From Eubacterium sp. (GTDB lineage Bacteria > Bacillota > Clostridia > Lachnospirales > Lachnospiraceae), in NCBI GenBank assembly GCA_022796875.1, contig JAAWJJ010000003.1, forward strand, positions 30,876 to 94,875: DNA of 64,000 bases, in the 5' to 3' direction. The notes beneath the pieces were generated by a model, which had not been told where the DNA came from, did no database searches, and saw nothing but the letters and a program-made list of their open reading frames with translations. Below are positions 33,565-43,231 of this stretch, piece after piece; positions within the stretch are counted from its first letter, which is position 1, and each line of letters opens with the position of its first letter. The position numbers and the translations under genes are program-made.

Positions 33565-34554
33565 CTAATACGTAAAATTTGTTAATAGTTCCGTCATGCA
33601 GGTATACAGATTTTCACGGTTTTCCGCTTTCAGGACAATTGATATAAACAATTCATTTTTGCTGTTTTGCGACAAAAGAACCAGGCAGTTCCCGGCGCTG
33701 TTCGTCGTCCCCGTTTTCCCGCCGATCACCGTAACATTTTCCGGCACGGCAGTATTTCCGTTAAAATACTGATTGGTCGATTCCCAGGACTGCTCCGTCG
33801 CTTCTCCGGAAGCGGAAGTATAATTCGCTGTATAATTATGTGTGGAAATCAGTTGGTAAAACTGTTCGTTTTTGCAGGCTTCGTTAAAAATCAGGTACAG
33901 ATCATACGCACAGGTATAGTGGTTTTCATCATGCAGCCCGTGCGGGTTCATGAAATGAGAACGGGTCGCCCCCATTTTTGCTGCTTCCTCATTCATAAGT
34001 GCCACAAAAGCTTCGTTATTGCCTGAAATATGCTCCGCAATAGCGTTTGCCGCGTCGTTTCCGCTGCAGAGAAGCAGTCCGTACAACAACTGCTCTAACG
34101 TCAGCGTATCTCCCGCTTTTAACCCGCAGTTCGAAGAGTCGGACGGAAGATCCACCGCGCTTTCGGATACCGTTACCGTATCGCTTAAGTTCCCGTATTT
34201 TACCGCCAGATAACCGGTTAAAATCTTCGTTGTGCTGGCCGGGTACATCTGTTCATATATTTTCTGCGAAGCGTTTACCGTACGGTCCGTCAGGTCAAAC
34301 ACGGCAGAAGAAACGGAAAGGGAAGAGTCGAATTGATCCGTAGCAATATCTTCCGTATCCGCCACACAAAGATCTTCGGCAAAAAGACTCATTTCCGAAT
34401 ATGTACTGTTTCCGGTAATTCCATATGCACCGGAAGTTTTAAATACATCGTAACGGTTTGCAATTTCTGTTTCTTTGCCCAGGGAACATGCGGCCAGAAA
34501 GTAAACCGATACTATCAGTAACCCGCTTAAAATCGCTTTATTTATACATCTCAC
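33565..34554 (-). CDS. D-alanyl-D-alanine carboxypeptidase (S11), lipoprotein
   Basis: A 329-residue S11-family penicillin-binding protein that trims the terminal D-Ala of peptidoglycan stem peptides. The three active-site motifs are ASTTK (SxxK), CSGN (SxN) and GGKTGT (KTG). The N terminus is a lipoprotein signal (YFLAAC, lipobox Cys at about 23), so it is membrane-tethered by lipid rather than by the C-terminal helix of DacA. GTG start; its first 17 bases overlap the mgsA end. Confidence 0.88.
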   Translation of the reverse strand: MRCINKAILSGLLIVSVYFLAACSLGKETEIANRYDVFKTSGAYGITGNSTYSEMSLFAEDLCVADTEDIATDQFDSSLSVSSAVFDLTDRTVNASQKIYEQMYPASTTKILTGYLAVKYGNLSDTVTVSESAVDLPSDSSNCGLKAGDTLTLEQLLYGLLLCSGNDAANAIAEHISGNNEAFVALMNEEAAKMGATRSHFMNPHGLHDENHYTCAYDLYLIFNEACKNEQFYQLISTHNYTANYTSASGEATEQSWESTNQYFNGNTAVPENVTVIGGKTGTTNSAGNCLVLLSQNSKNELFISIVLKAENRENLYTCMTELLTNFTY

Positions 34555-34933
34555 GCCACTCTAAATCTCCTCTGTCCAATGATTTGATCAACAGTTCGGC
34601 TGTCGCCAGATTTGTTGCCAGCGGAATATTGTAAACATCGCACAATTTCACAACATTGTTTACATCAGGTTCATAGGATTTGGGCGTCAGGGGATCTCTC
34701 AAAAAAATGATCAGGTCCATATTATTGTTTTCGATCTCCGCACAAAGCTGTTGCGCACCGCCCAGATGCCCGGTTAAAAACTTATGCACGTTTAAATTGG
34801 CTACCTCTTCAATCAGGCGTCCCGTTGTTCCCGTTGCAAATAATTCGTTTCTGTGCAGAATTCCCTGATACGCAATACAAAAATTCTGCATCAGTTTCTT
34901 TTTGGAATCATGTGCAATTAATCCAATATTCAT
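34538..34933 (-). CDS. mgsA: methylglyoxal synthase
   Basis: A 131-residue enzyme converting dihydroxyacetone phosphate to methylglyoxal, a bypass of lower glycolysis under phosphate limitation. Phosphate-binding TGTTGRLIEE, the catalytic Asp in IIFLRDPL, and the conserved GHLGGAQQL are present, plus the start IGLIAHDSKKK. It follows rodA in the shape cluster with a 13-base gap, a linkage often seen in Clostridia. Confidence 0.93.
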   Translation of the reverse strand: MNIGLIAHDSKKKLMQNFCIAYQGILHRNELFATGTTGRLIEEVANLNVHKFLTGHLGGAQQLCAEIENNNMDLIIFLRDPLTPKSYEPDVNNVVKLCDVYNIPLATNLATAELLIKSLDRGDLEWREMYK

Positions 34934-34946
34934 TTCTCAATTCCCC

Positions 34947-36053
34947 CTATCCATATTTTTTTGGCTGCAGCCCTACATTTAATACCATTCCGATTCCGAT
35001 AAACAACGAAAGCAGGGATGATAATCCGTAACTTACAAACGGCAGCGTCACTCCAGTGTTTGGTATCAAGCCAGTAGCAACGCCCAGATTAACAAACGAC
35101 TGGAAACCGATCAGCGCCGCCATGCCAGTGCAAATCAGCTTACCGGAAAGGTCTTTTGCCCTCCTGCCTAAAATAATACACTCTAATGCAATTAAAAACA
35201 ATAAAATAATAATAATTGCGCAGCCCACAAATCCCAGTTCTTCTCCGGAAACGGCGAAAATAAAGTCCGTCTGCGGCGCGCTGATGAAATTTCCGTTTTT
35301 CACCGACGCAACAAGGTTATTATTCAGGCCTTTTCCCCAGAGCTGTCCGGAGCCGATCGCCATAATGGAATTCATCTGCTGGTACGCCAGATCCGGATAA
35401 TCTTCCGGATGCAGCCATGCCAAAATACGGTTTACCTGATAACCGTGCAGAATGTTCTGATCTGGCTGTAAAATCATCCAAAATCCGATTGCAAATACCG
35501 GCAGAAATACCGCCAGAGCTCCGGCTACGATTTTATAGCTGACTCCAGCCACAAATACCATAGCCAGAAAAATCAAAATCGTTACGATGGAGGAAGATAA
35601 ATCAGGCTGTTTTAATATTCCAAAAATCGGAATCGCAGCCAGGATCACGGCAGTTGCCAATATTTTAAAATCGCTTACTTTTTCCTGAAATCTGGCAAAA
35701 AAACCTGCAAAAAACAAAATCAATACAATTTTTGCCAATTCCGTAGGCTGGAAACGGATGCCTGCGATCTCAATCCACCTTGTCGCGCCTCCGGCATCGT
35801 CACCTATAAAGTATACGAGTAATAACAGTCCTATATTCAATATATAAAAGATCCATCGGAAACGGATCAGATAAGAATAATCAATCAAAGTTACAACGAC
35901 CATTACGACCAGACCGCCGGCAAGTCCCAGAATTTGTTTGTTCTGTACAGATTCTCTGGCGCTTCCAATTACCAATATGCCGATGACCGTCAGTAAAACG
36001 ACATAAAAAATCAACCGAAAATCAATATTCTTTATTCGATACTGTTTTTTCAT
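34947..36053 (-). CDS. rodA: rod-shape SEDS protein RodA
   Basis: A 368-residue integral membrane protein with about ten hydrophobic helices, the SEDS-family peptidoglycan glycosyltransferase of the elongasome. RWIEIAGIRFQPTELAKI, QPDLSSSIV (catalytic-region Asp), FIFAVSGEELGFVG and TGVTLPFVSYG are family landmarks. Its transpeptidase partner is the PBP2 gene upstream; the min genes lie between them. Confidence 0.92.
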   Translation of the reverse strand: MKKQYRIKNIDFRLIFYVVLLTVIGILVIGSARESVQNKQILGLAGGLVVMVVVTLIDYSYLIRFRWIFYILNIGLLLLVYFIGDDAGGATRWIEIAGIRFQPTELAKIVLILFFAGFFARFQEKVSDFKILATAVILAAIPIFGILKQPDLSSSIVTILIFLAMVFVAGVSYKIVAGALAVFLPVFAIGFWMILQPDQNILHGYQVNRILAWLHPEDYPDLAYQQMNSIMAIGSGQLWGKGLNNNLVASVKNGNFISAPQTDFIFAVSGEELGFVGCAIIIILLFLIALECIILGRRAKDLSGKLICTGMAALIGFQSFVNLGVATGLIPNTGVTLPFVSYGLSSLLSLFIGIGMVLNVGLQPKKYG

Positions 36054-36062
36054 AATAAATTT

Positions 36063-36332
36063 TTACCTTTTTCTCATATCCTTGATTGGTATGTTTGCAT
36101 AGATCGCAGGTACAGTGCCATTCGAAGTTTCAGATTCTGTCTGAGTGATCTGGATGTCCAGTCCATCCGAATCTATTTCTACATATTTTGAAATCACCTG
36201 GATAATATCATTTTTAATATTTTCCATGATGTCCGGAGAACAATTTGTTCTGTCCGAAACAAGTACCAGTTTTAAACGGTCCTTGGCAACATCACCGGAA
36301 TTTTTTCTGTGAAAAAAATCCATTAACCCCAT
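36063..36332 (-). CDS. minE: cell division topological specificity factor MinE
   Basis: An 89-residue MinE: membrane-targeting N terminus (MGLMDFFHRKN), MinD-contact helix (AKDRLKLVLVSDRTN) and the dimerisation domain with VEIDSDGLDIQITQ. It drives MinD ATP hydrolysis, causing pole-to-pole oscillation that keeps the Z-ring at midcell. ggaggaac precedes the ATG, 11 bases after minD. Confidence 0.93.
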   Translation of the reverse strand: MGLMDFFHRKNSGDVAKDRLKLVLVSDRTNCSPDIMENIKNDIIQVISKYVEIDSDGLDIQITQTESETSNGTVPAIYANIPIKDMRKR

Positions 36333-36343
36333 AACGGTTCCTC

Positions 36344-37135
36344 CTAGTTTTTCTTAAACAATCCGGCGAGCCGGGACCATACATTGCTTTTTATTTCCAG
36401 ATCCATAAACGGAACTTCTTCACCGATGATCCTCCGGCAGATATTTGCATAAGCCTGTCCGGCCATGGAACTGCCCCCGACCAGAGGTTCGCCCTGGTTT
36501 GTTGCAATAACGACCTGTTCGTCGTCCGGAACCGCGCCGATCAGAGGAATAGATAAAATTTCCACGACGTCTTCAATAGACATCATATCGCCGCGTTTTA
36601 CCATATCCATACGCAGGCGGTTGACGATCAATTCAATCTTTTTGGTTTCATTGGCGTCCAAAAGGCCGATAATCCGATCTGCGTCACGGATCGCGGATAC
36701 TTCCGGCGTCGTTACTACCAAAGCCCGGTCCGCTCCTGCGATCGCATTCTGGAATCCCTGCTCAATACCGGCAGGACAATCCAGCAATATGTAATCAAAT
36801 TCTTCCCTCAGTTCTGCCGTCAGTTTCTTCATCTGTTCCGGGGTCACGGATGATTTATCTCTTGTCTGCGCAGACGGAAGCAAATACAGTTCCGGATACT
36901 TTTTATCCCGGATTAACGCCTGTTTGATGCGGCAGTTGCCCTCCACAACGTCTACCAGGTTGTAAACGATCCGGTTTTCCAGCCCCATGACTACATCCAG
37001 ATTTCTCAACCCGATGTCCGTATCGATTAATACTACTTTTTTGTTCAGCTGGGCAAGGCCGGTTCCCACGTTTGCCGTCGTAGTTGTTTTTCCGACGCCT
37101 CCCTTTCCAGATGTAATGACAATGACTTCACTCAT
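36344..37135 (-). CDS. minD: septum-site ATPase MinD
   Basis: A 263-residue deviant-Walker-A ATPase, GKGGVGKTTTTANVG at about 10-24, with DTDIGLRNLD and LLDCPAGIEQGF. The C terminus has an amphipathic helix (KSNVWSRLAGLFKKN) for ATP-dependent membrane binding. Works with MinC and MinE, flanking it. gggaggaaaat-type ribosome site precedes the ATG. Confidence 0.95.
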   Translation of the reverse strand: MSEVIVITSGKGGVGKTTTTANVGTGLAQLNKKVVLIDTDIGLRNLDVVMGLENRIVYNLVDVVEGNCRIKQALIRDKKYPELYLLPSAQTRDKSSVTPEQMKKLTAELREEFDYILLDCPAGIEQGFQNAIAGADRALVVTTPEVSAIRDADRIIGLLDANETKKIELIVNRLRMDMVKRGDMMSIEDVVEILSIPLIGAVPDDEQVVIATNQGEPLVGGSSMAGQAYANICRRIIGEEVPFMDLEIKSNVWSRLAGLFKKN

Positions 37136-37147
37136 TTTATTTTCCTC

Positions 37148-37876
37148 CTAAAATTCTAAATTATTCAAAAATCCTCTGGTAATTGTTTCGATACAAATAT
37201 TGCCATTTAATACTACCGCAGCCTGCGGCTCCGGCGCAACTGCTTTTTTTTGCTTTTTTCGAAAATTTTTCGGATGGGAATCTTCGCTTCTGGCAAGATA
37301 GTTTCCGATGCGGATCTGCATTGGATCCATCTCCAGCGCGACAACAAAGGTTTTGTCATTACCATAAATACCCGCATATGCAATTCCTTTTAACGCACCC
37401 AGTACAATGATATTCCCGCCAGAAACGACGCGCGCTCCCGGATTGACGTCGCCGATCACGACAATCGAACGTTCCGTTTCCAAAGACTGGCCGCTTCGAA
37501 GCGTTCCGCGGTAAAATTCTCCGGAATTTGCATAACTGTCTATCAGGTCATATTCCCCTGCCGTCTGACCGGTTTGAATAGCTCCGACTTTTTCCAGGGC
37601 CTTTCTGCATTTTACTTCGAGAACTTCATCCGAATCCATAATACAGGAAACCGTAATGTCGATTGTGTCGGTAATTGTCTGTATGATCTGACATTGTTCT
37701 TCCTGTGATAACTCTCTGCCGGAAAAAGAAATCGCGACAACGGCGTCCTGAAAGAATTTTTCACACTGCTTAAACTTTTCTTTTACCTGTAACAGAAGCT
37801 GTTCCAACGGTAATTCGTTATCCAGAATAAGCTGAATACCGTATTTATTGCTTTTTATGATAACCGGTTCTTTCAA
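37148..37876 (-). CDS. minC: septum-site inhibitor MinC
   Basis: A 242-residue MinC. The N-terminal FtsZ-inhibiting domain covers about 1-100 and the C-terminal beta-helix about 120-220 with RSGQSLETERSIVVIGDVNPGARVVSGGN (read in two halves) and GALKGIAYAGI, the MinD-binding face. TTG start after ggaggg. First of minCDE; 20 bases after the PBP2 stop. Confidence 0.9.
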   Translation of the reverse strand: MKEPVIIKSNKYGIQLILDNELPLEQLLLQVKEKFKQCEKFFQDAVVAISFSGRELSQEEQCQIIQTITDTIDITVSCIMDSDEVLEVKCRKALEKVGAIQTGQTAGEYDLIDSYANSGEFYRGTLRSGQSLETERSIVVIGDVNPGARVVSGGNIIVLGALKGIAYAGIYGNDKTFVVALEMDPMQIRIGNYLARSEDSHPKNFRKKQKKAVAPEPQAAVVLNGNICIETITRGFLNNLEF

Positions 37877-37896
37877 AATGCGTTCCCTCCTTAAAA

Positions 37897-40794
37897 TCAG
37901 TCTGCGAAAGAGTTCGCCGTATTGTCAACGTCTGCTGCAGAATTGGTAATCAATTGTTCTTCCGGCTGTATATTCAGGCAGTATGACAATACTTTCGATG
38001 TCAGGTCTGCCGCGTTGGAAGAAGAATAACCGAACGCAATTCTGGTGGCAACGGATATTTGTGGATTTTCATACGGGGCATAGCTTAAAAATAACGCATG
38101 GTTTGCTCTCGTCTGGTCTTCCTGTGCCGTACCGGTTTTACCAGCGACCGCAACCGGAAAATTATTAAATTCTTTGTGGCTTTCCACTACCATCCTCATA
38201 CCGGAATGGATGGCTGCCCACGTGGTATCGGATATTTCGGTAATTTGCCGCTCTACCTGCGGTTTGAATTCCTGGAGTACGTTTCCGTCGGAATCCGTTA
38301 CTTTATTCAGTAAAGTATATTTATAGACCGTTCCGCTGTTGGCCACGGCAGTTACATAACGTGCCAGTTCCGTTGTCGTATAGGCGTTATTGCTCTGTCC
38401 GATCGAAGCACGGATCGGATATTCGTCCGCAATTTTCGGTTCGCTCTCCGGTATTTCAATTCCGGTTTTGGAATTCAGTCCGAATAATTCCGCATAATTG
38501 TGCAGTTTTTCCAATCCTATCGTATCGTTGTAAGCACCGCCTGACAGGCTCATCCGGTACCCGGTTTCATAAAAGAAATAGTTACAGGAGTCGCGGATCG
38601 CTTCCGAAACGTTGATGCTTCCATGCGTCGTATGCGACTGTGTATAAAGCCAGCAGCGTGGGCTTGGCGTTTCTTTTTCGAAAATCCCCTCGTCCGTGAT
38701 TTGCTCTCCGGTACTGATCACGCCCTCGGTCAACCCGGCTGCAGCGACCAGCATTTTAAACGTAGAACCAGGCGCTGTTTTCTGCTGTGTTGCGTAGTTA
38801 TATAACGGCAGCGCCAAATTGTCGTTTAAAGAAGCAAAATAATCGGAATCCACGGAATTTGCCAGTCGGTTATTATCATACCCCGGATAAGTAACGCAGG
38901 CCAGTAATTCTCCGGTATTCACATCCGTAACCACGCAGGATGCGGAACACGGATCCAGCGCCAACTGCGCCGGGGTAATCTCCAGCGTACGGATTTTTTC
39001 TTTGAAAAATGTGTACGCGCTCACGGAACCGGAAGATAACTGCGCATACATAGCGGCGTCTTCCGCCAGTACGCCCTGGTCGTACAAAATCATTCCAAGC
39101 TGCGTACCGCTTACGGCGTCCGACTTTATCAGGTATTTATACAGCAGTTTGGAAAACTTCTTCTCCGCAGCAATATTTTCAATAATATAGTTGATCACAG
39201 ACTGGTACATTTCATCTGAATCGGAATATTTACTTCCGGTTTCAAAGCCGGAAGTATCCAGCCATCCTTTTGCAATACAATAATCCAGATACTCGTTCAG
39301 GCTTAAAGCGCCTTCGCGCCATTTCAAATACGTTTCGTCCGTTTTATCAATGACGCTGTTGTCCAGGATTTTATTTTGCCGCAGCATCGTCATAATATAG
39401 GTGATGTAATCTTTCATTTCTTCATCCAGATCCGTAAATGCTACCGGGGCTGGATTGTTTAACAATGCCGTAATTTCGTTTAAAACGCTCTGCTGTTTCC
39501 CCTGGAACGTAGCCTCCACTTCTTTTTCAACTGAACTTGCATCCGTTTCTGCAAAATGCAGGATATCTATCATATTATTGTTGATGGTAGCAAAATAAAC
39601 GTCGTAGATCGGTATCTGAATATCAGACGCTGATGCGGAAGACGTATCGTAAGAACGGATATTTTGTATTTTACTGTACAGAATACCGGCTAACTGCTGC
39701 TCGATCAGCCGGTATATGACTTGCGTCATTTTCTTGTCGATGGACAGATATACGTCGTTTCCGACTGTAGGTTCGGAGCGTTCGGTCACTTCTATTACCT
39801 TTCCCATGTTATCGACATAAACGGTTTCCAAACCTTTTTTTCCCTGCAGCTCGGATTCCATGACCTGTTCCATCCCGGATTTCCCGACAACGTCGTTTAA
39901 CGTATAGTGTTCGTTATCTTTGGATAATTCTTCATACTCTTCCGGAGAGATTTTTCCGGTATAGCCGATGATATGGGCAAAATATTCACTGTCCACATAG
40001 CGTCTGACCGTATCTTCCGCAATGTCGACTCCCTGCAGCTCGTCCGAATTTTCCTTAATATAGGCGACAGTCTTCTCACTGACATTTTCGGCGATCGTTG
40101 TGATCACATATCGGGAAAAGCTGTACTGCGACAGGGCGTAACGAAGCACTACCAGGCGGTAATAATCTTTTTTTTCATAGTCGCCGGCTTTAATGTCAAA
40201 CCGTTTTTCATTACCAAGGTCTTCCATGACTTTCGCCGCCGTCGTATTTTCATCCGCGTCTTTGCATTTTTCTTTAAACTCGTCTACCGTGGCATAACCG
40301 TAGACGTCCGCCAGAAAACGAAGCCGGGAAGAACCTTCTGCCATGTATTCATAATCTCCGTTTTCATTCATAAAAATTCCGAAAGAGTTGGAAATGCTGT
40401 CGCCGTTTGCATCCAGAACCTGAAGCACTTTGTATAAAATTTCATTTAAAGCGCTGTTCTTTTCTTTGTTGTTTTCATAAGAACCATTATCTTCAATCGT
40501 CACGCTGTACGCCAGTTCATTGTAGGCCAGCAGTTCCCCGTTACGGTCGTATATATTCCCCCGCGCACTGTTTATCGTACGCTCTTTTTTGATTTTCAAC
40601 TGGTAATTTTCCTGATAAGTGCTGCCGTTTACGATTTGTAAGACAAAAACTCTCTGAAGCAGCACCAGACACAATACGACCATGATCACTGCCAATACAA
40701 ATAAACGCGACTTCATCAGGTTTTTTAAAAAATCTTTGATTACCTCAAACAAACTTACTTGCACTCCTTCTCTCAATCTCTTCCAAATGTCCAT
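37897..40794 (-). CDS. mrdA: class B penicillin-binding protein 2 with a large insertion
   Basis: A 965-residue elongasome transpeptidase. A transmembrane helix is at about 30-50, the dimerisation region at about 70-340, and the catalytic motifs are STFK (Ser677), SCN (736-738) and KTGT (886-889). Between LSIDKKMTQVIY (about 350) and VVTDVNTGELLACVTYPGYD (about 621), where most PBP2 have about 30 residues, lie about 250 extra helical residues. The ATG 40794 overlaps mreD by 50 bases; TTG 40752, preceded by aaggag, is an alternative start. Sits between mreD and minC. Confidence 0.9.
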   Translation of the reverse strand: MDIWKRLREGVQVSLFEVIKDFLKNLMKSRLFVLAVIMVVLCLVLLQRVFVLQIVNGSTYQENYQLKIKKERTINSARGNIYDRNGELLAYNELAYSVTIEDNGSYENNKEKNSALNEILYKVLQVLDANGDSISNSFGIFMNENGDYEYMAEGSSRLRFLADVYGYATVDEFKEKCKDADENTTAAKVMEDLGNEKRFDIKAGDYEKKDYYRLVVLRYALSQYSFSRYVITTIAENVSEKTVAYIKENSDELQGVDIAEDTVRRYVDSEYFAHIIGYTGKISPEEYEELSKDNEHYTLNDVVGKSGMEQVMESELQGKKGLETVYVDNMGKVIEVTERSEPTVGNDVYLSIDKKMTQVIYRLIEQQLAGILYSKIQNIRSYDTSSASASDIQIPIYDVYFATINNNMIDILHFAETDASSVEKEVEATFQGKQQSVLNEITALLNNPAPVAFTDLDEEMKDYITYIMTMLRQNKILDNSVIDKTDETYLKWREGALSLNEYLDYCIAKGWLDTSGFETGSKYSDSDEMYQSVINYIIENIAAEKKFSKLLYKYLIKSDAVSGTQLGMILYDQGVLAEDAAMYAQLSSGSVSAYTFFKEKIRTLEITPAQLALDPCSASCVVTDVNTGELLACVTYPGYDNNRLANSVDSDYFASLNDNLALPLYNYATQQKTAPGSTFKMLVAAAGLTEGVISTGEQITDEGIFEKETPSPRCWLYTQSHTTHGSINVSEAIRDSCNYFFYETGYRMSLSGGAYNDTIGLEKLHNYAELFGLNSKTGIEIPESEPKIADEYPIRASIGQSNNAYTTTELARYVTAVANSGTVYKYTLLNKVTDSDGNVLQEFKPQVERQITEISDTTWAAIHSGMRMVVESHKEFNNFPVAVAGKTGTAQEDQTRANHALFLSYAPYENPQISVATRIAFGYSSSNAADLTSKVLSYCLNIQPEEQLITNSAADVDNTANSFAD

Positions 40795-41263
40795 TTATTT
40801 TCAGAAGGATATAATACAATATTAACGTAACAATGATCGTATAGATCAGTTCCGGAACCATCAGCCGTACGACATAATATCCGAAATCCGTCCTGTTCCG
40901 GAAAAAAAACTGGAAGAAATAAATTACAAGATTTAATCCAAAATCGCTGGCGCCGATCAAAAGCATCGGCAGACGTACTTCTTCCGGGAAAAATGATTTG
41001 CGGAAAAAGCCGTTTAAAAAACCGATATACATATAAAGCAATGCATAAAATCCGATAATTCCGCCAAAGAAAATATCAATTAAAAATCCGCAGATAAAAC
41101 CAACGGCCATACCCTCTTTCTTCCCGCGCATAAAGCCAAAAGAAGAGGTAACGACGATCAGCAGATTCGGAGAAACAGACGCAATCGCAAGACTTTTAAA
41201 TATTGTATTTTGTAAAAGGAAACACACAATAATGATTACGATCACCGTTATTTTTCTTCTCAT
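40745..41263 (-). CDS. mreD: rod-shape protein MreD
   Basis: A 172-residue membrane protein with five or six hydrophobic helices, start MRRKITVIVIIIVCFLLQNT. The SPNLLIVVTSSFGFMRGKKEG and GFICGFLIDIFFG segments are typical of Firmicutes MreD. It links MreC with RodA/PBP2. The start overlaps the mreC end by 4 bases. Confidence 0.9.
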   Translation of the reverse strand: MRRKITVIVIIIVCFLLQNTIFKSLAIASVSPNLLIVVTSSFGFMRGKKEGMAVGFICGFLIDIFFGGIIGFYALLYMYIGFLNGFFRKSFFPEEVRLPMLLIGASDFGLNLVIYFFQFFFRNRTDFGYYVVRLMVPELIYTIIVTLILYYILLKINGHLEEIERRSASKFV

Positions 41264-42132
41264 TTACCGCCCTGCCCCTCATAGTTCTTTGTCTGCATGA
41301 TGACTAACACTTTATCCAGATGCTTAAAATCTGCCGCCGGAGTCACCGTGCCGGATTTGGTCAGATTATTGGCGTCGTATTCCAGAGTGTCGATATAACC
41401 GATCCGCAGTCCCGGCAAATACCTGTCGCTGACATTGGAAGTCACTAACTGATCTCCTGCTTTGACTTTATCGTCTTCATCCTGCAAATTGTTCAGTTCT
41501 ATAACCTGGTTTTCATTCATCATCTGCAGGTTGCCTCCGATCACGCAGTAATCGGAAGTGTTTACTACCTGTGCGCTGACATTATTAGTATCGTCGATAA
41601 TGGAACGTACTTTTGCATAATTCGGCCCGACGTCGATCACGATTCCTACCAAACCGCCTCCGGCCAGCACGTTCATATCTTTTGTAATGCCGTCGTTCGT
41701 CCCTTTATCAATTAAAAAAGTGGAAAACCAGTTGCTGGAATCTTTCCCGACTACCGTTGCCGTTACTTTTTCATAATCGCTGTATTCTTTATCCACTTCA
41801 AGCAGTTCCTGCAGTTTATCCAGTTCATACTGATCCAGTTTGAGGGAATTGAGTTCTTCCGTCAGTTCATTCACCTGCGTTTTTAACTCTTCGTTTTCTT
41901 CCATCACGGTATACAGTTCCTGAACGTGCTCAATTCTGTTTGAAATAGCGGAACCGACGTAATTGATTCCTTTCTGCATCGGGATAAATACATATCCGGC
42001 CACGGTATTTAACGGTCCGCCCGAAATATTAAGCGTAAAACTGACAAACATAAAAACAACGCAGATGATAGTTAAAATCAGCAGAATATATTTTGTTGGA
42101 AAAGTTGTCTTCTTTTTTAGATTTCGTTTCAT
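41260..42132 (-). CDS. mreC: rod-shape protein MreC
   Basis: A 290-residue MreC: N-terminal basic segment and one transmembrane helix (about 14-33), a coiled coil (about 60-105, EENEELKTQVNELTEEL), then the beta-rich domain with VVGKDSSNWFSTFLIDKGTNDGI and GLVGIVIDVG. It scaffolds PBP2-RodA outside the membrane. gaggtt precedes the ATG. Confidence 0.93.
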   Translation of the reverse strand: MKRNLKKKTTFPTKYILLILTIICVVFMFVSFTLNISGGPLNTVAGYVFIPMQKGINYVGSAISNRIEHVQELYTVMEENEELKTQVNELTEELNSLKLDQYELDKLQELLEVDKEYSDYEKVTATVVGKDSSNWFSTFLIDKGTNDGITKDMNVLAGGGLVGIVIDVGPNYAKVRSIIDDTNNVSAQVVNTSDYCVIGGNLQMMNENQVIELNNLQDEDDKVKAGDQLVTSNVSDRYLPGLRIGYIDTLEYDANNLTKSGTVTPAADFKHLDKVLVIMQTKNYEGQGGK

Positions 42133-42177
42133 TCTAACCTCTATTATTTCTGAACGGCAAAATCCATTTCATTTTTA

Positions 42178-43194
42178 TTAGCGATATATCCTTGATTTTA
42201 AGCTGTATGCAAGCTTATAATATTTATCGTCTGAAACTATTTTGTTTAACCCTCTGACCACACACTCCTCCGGACTTTCCGTCGTATTGACTTTGATCTT
42301 TGTCATATCGGTAAACATAGTATCAAAATTGTGTATCTTAGAAGAACCACCGGTTAGATAAATACCGGTATGTATAATATCACGCGCCAGTTCCGGAGGC
42401 GTTTTTTCCAGAATCATTTTTATGGAATTACAAATGGAATTGACATTTTCCTTGATCGCTTCATATACGATCGACGATGTAATCTCCATTTCTACCGGCA
42501 GCCCGCTCACCACGTCGCGCCCTACGATAACGGAAGAGTTTTCTTCTCCCGGGAGCGCGCTTGCCAGTTCTTCTTTTAGCTGCTTGGAAGTTTTCTGTCC
42601 GATCATCAGGTTAAAATTCCGTTTGATATAATTGGAAATGCTTTCATCGATTTTATTTCCGCCGAAATGGAGCAGATCGCTGATCACAAGGCCTCCCAGG
42701 GAAATCACGGAAATCTCCGTTGTATCGGCGCCAATATCGACGACCATAATTCCGGTCGGCTCCGTGACGTCCAGCCCCAACCCGACGGCGTCCGCAATCG
42801 GTTTTTCACATAACAGTACGCTCTTCGGTTTGAAATGGCTTTTATAAAACAGATCAAAAAACGCTTTCTTTTCCACTTCCGTAATTGCCGTCGGCACCGC
42901 TACAATAAATTCCGCGCCTTTTATTTTGGATTTTACGGCCCGTTCCAACAACTGGCCGATCATCGTCTGTACATTATTAAAATCTGCGATCACTCCGTTG
43001 ATCACCGGAAAAGAAACCTGGATATGCTCCGGCGCTTTTTCATACATAGCATATGCTTCGTCGCCATATGCATACATCTGATTTTTGTTTACAATCGCAA
43101 TCGTATTTTTCTCGTTAATAATCTTACCGGTTGCTTTGCAGAAAACTTTCAGATTACAAGTACCTAAATCAATTCCAAAAACATTATTAGACAT
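42178..43194 (-). CDS. mreB: actin-like MreB-family protein
   Basis: A 338-residue actin-fold ATPase. Phosphate-1 loop is FGIDLGTCNLKV, phosphate-2 VVDIGADTTEIS, adenosine motif YLTGGSSKIHNFD. It forms the filaments that guide cell-wall elongation. ATG 43194 follows agggagaaaata and starts MSNNVFGIDLGTC; the longer frame to 43239 overlaps radC. Sequence is somewhat divergent (GTCNLKV where most have GTANTLI/V), so it could be an Mbl/MreBH-type paralogue. Confidence 0.88.
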   Translation of the reverse strand: MSNNVFGIDLGTCNLKVFCKATGKIINEKNTIAIVNKNQMYAYGDEAYAMYEKAPEHIQVSFPVINGVIADFNNVQTMIGQLLERAVKSKIKGAEFIVAVPTAITEVEKKAFFDLFYKSHFKPKSVLLCEKPIADAVGLGLDVTEPTGIMVVDIGADTTEISVISLGGLVISDLLHFGGNKIDESISNYIKRNFNLMIGQKTSKQLKEELASALPGEENSSVIVGRDVVSGLPVEMEITSSIVYEAIKENVNSICNSIKMILEKTPPELARDIIHTGIYLTGGSSKIHNFDTMFTDMTKIKVNTTESPEECVVRGLNKIVSDDKYYKLAYSLKSRIYR

Positions 43195-43231
43195 TATTTT
43201 CTCCCTTACTTCTCTGTATAGTAGCGCAGCG

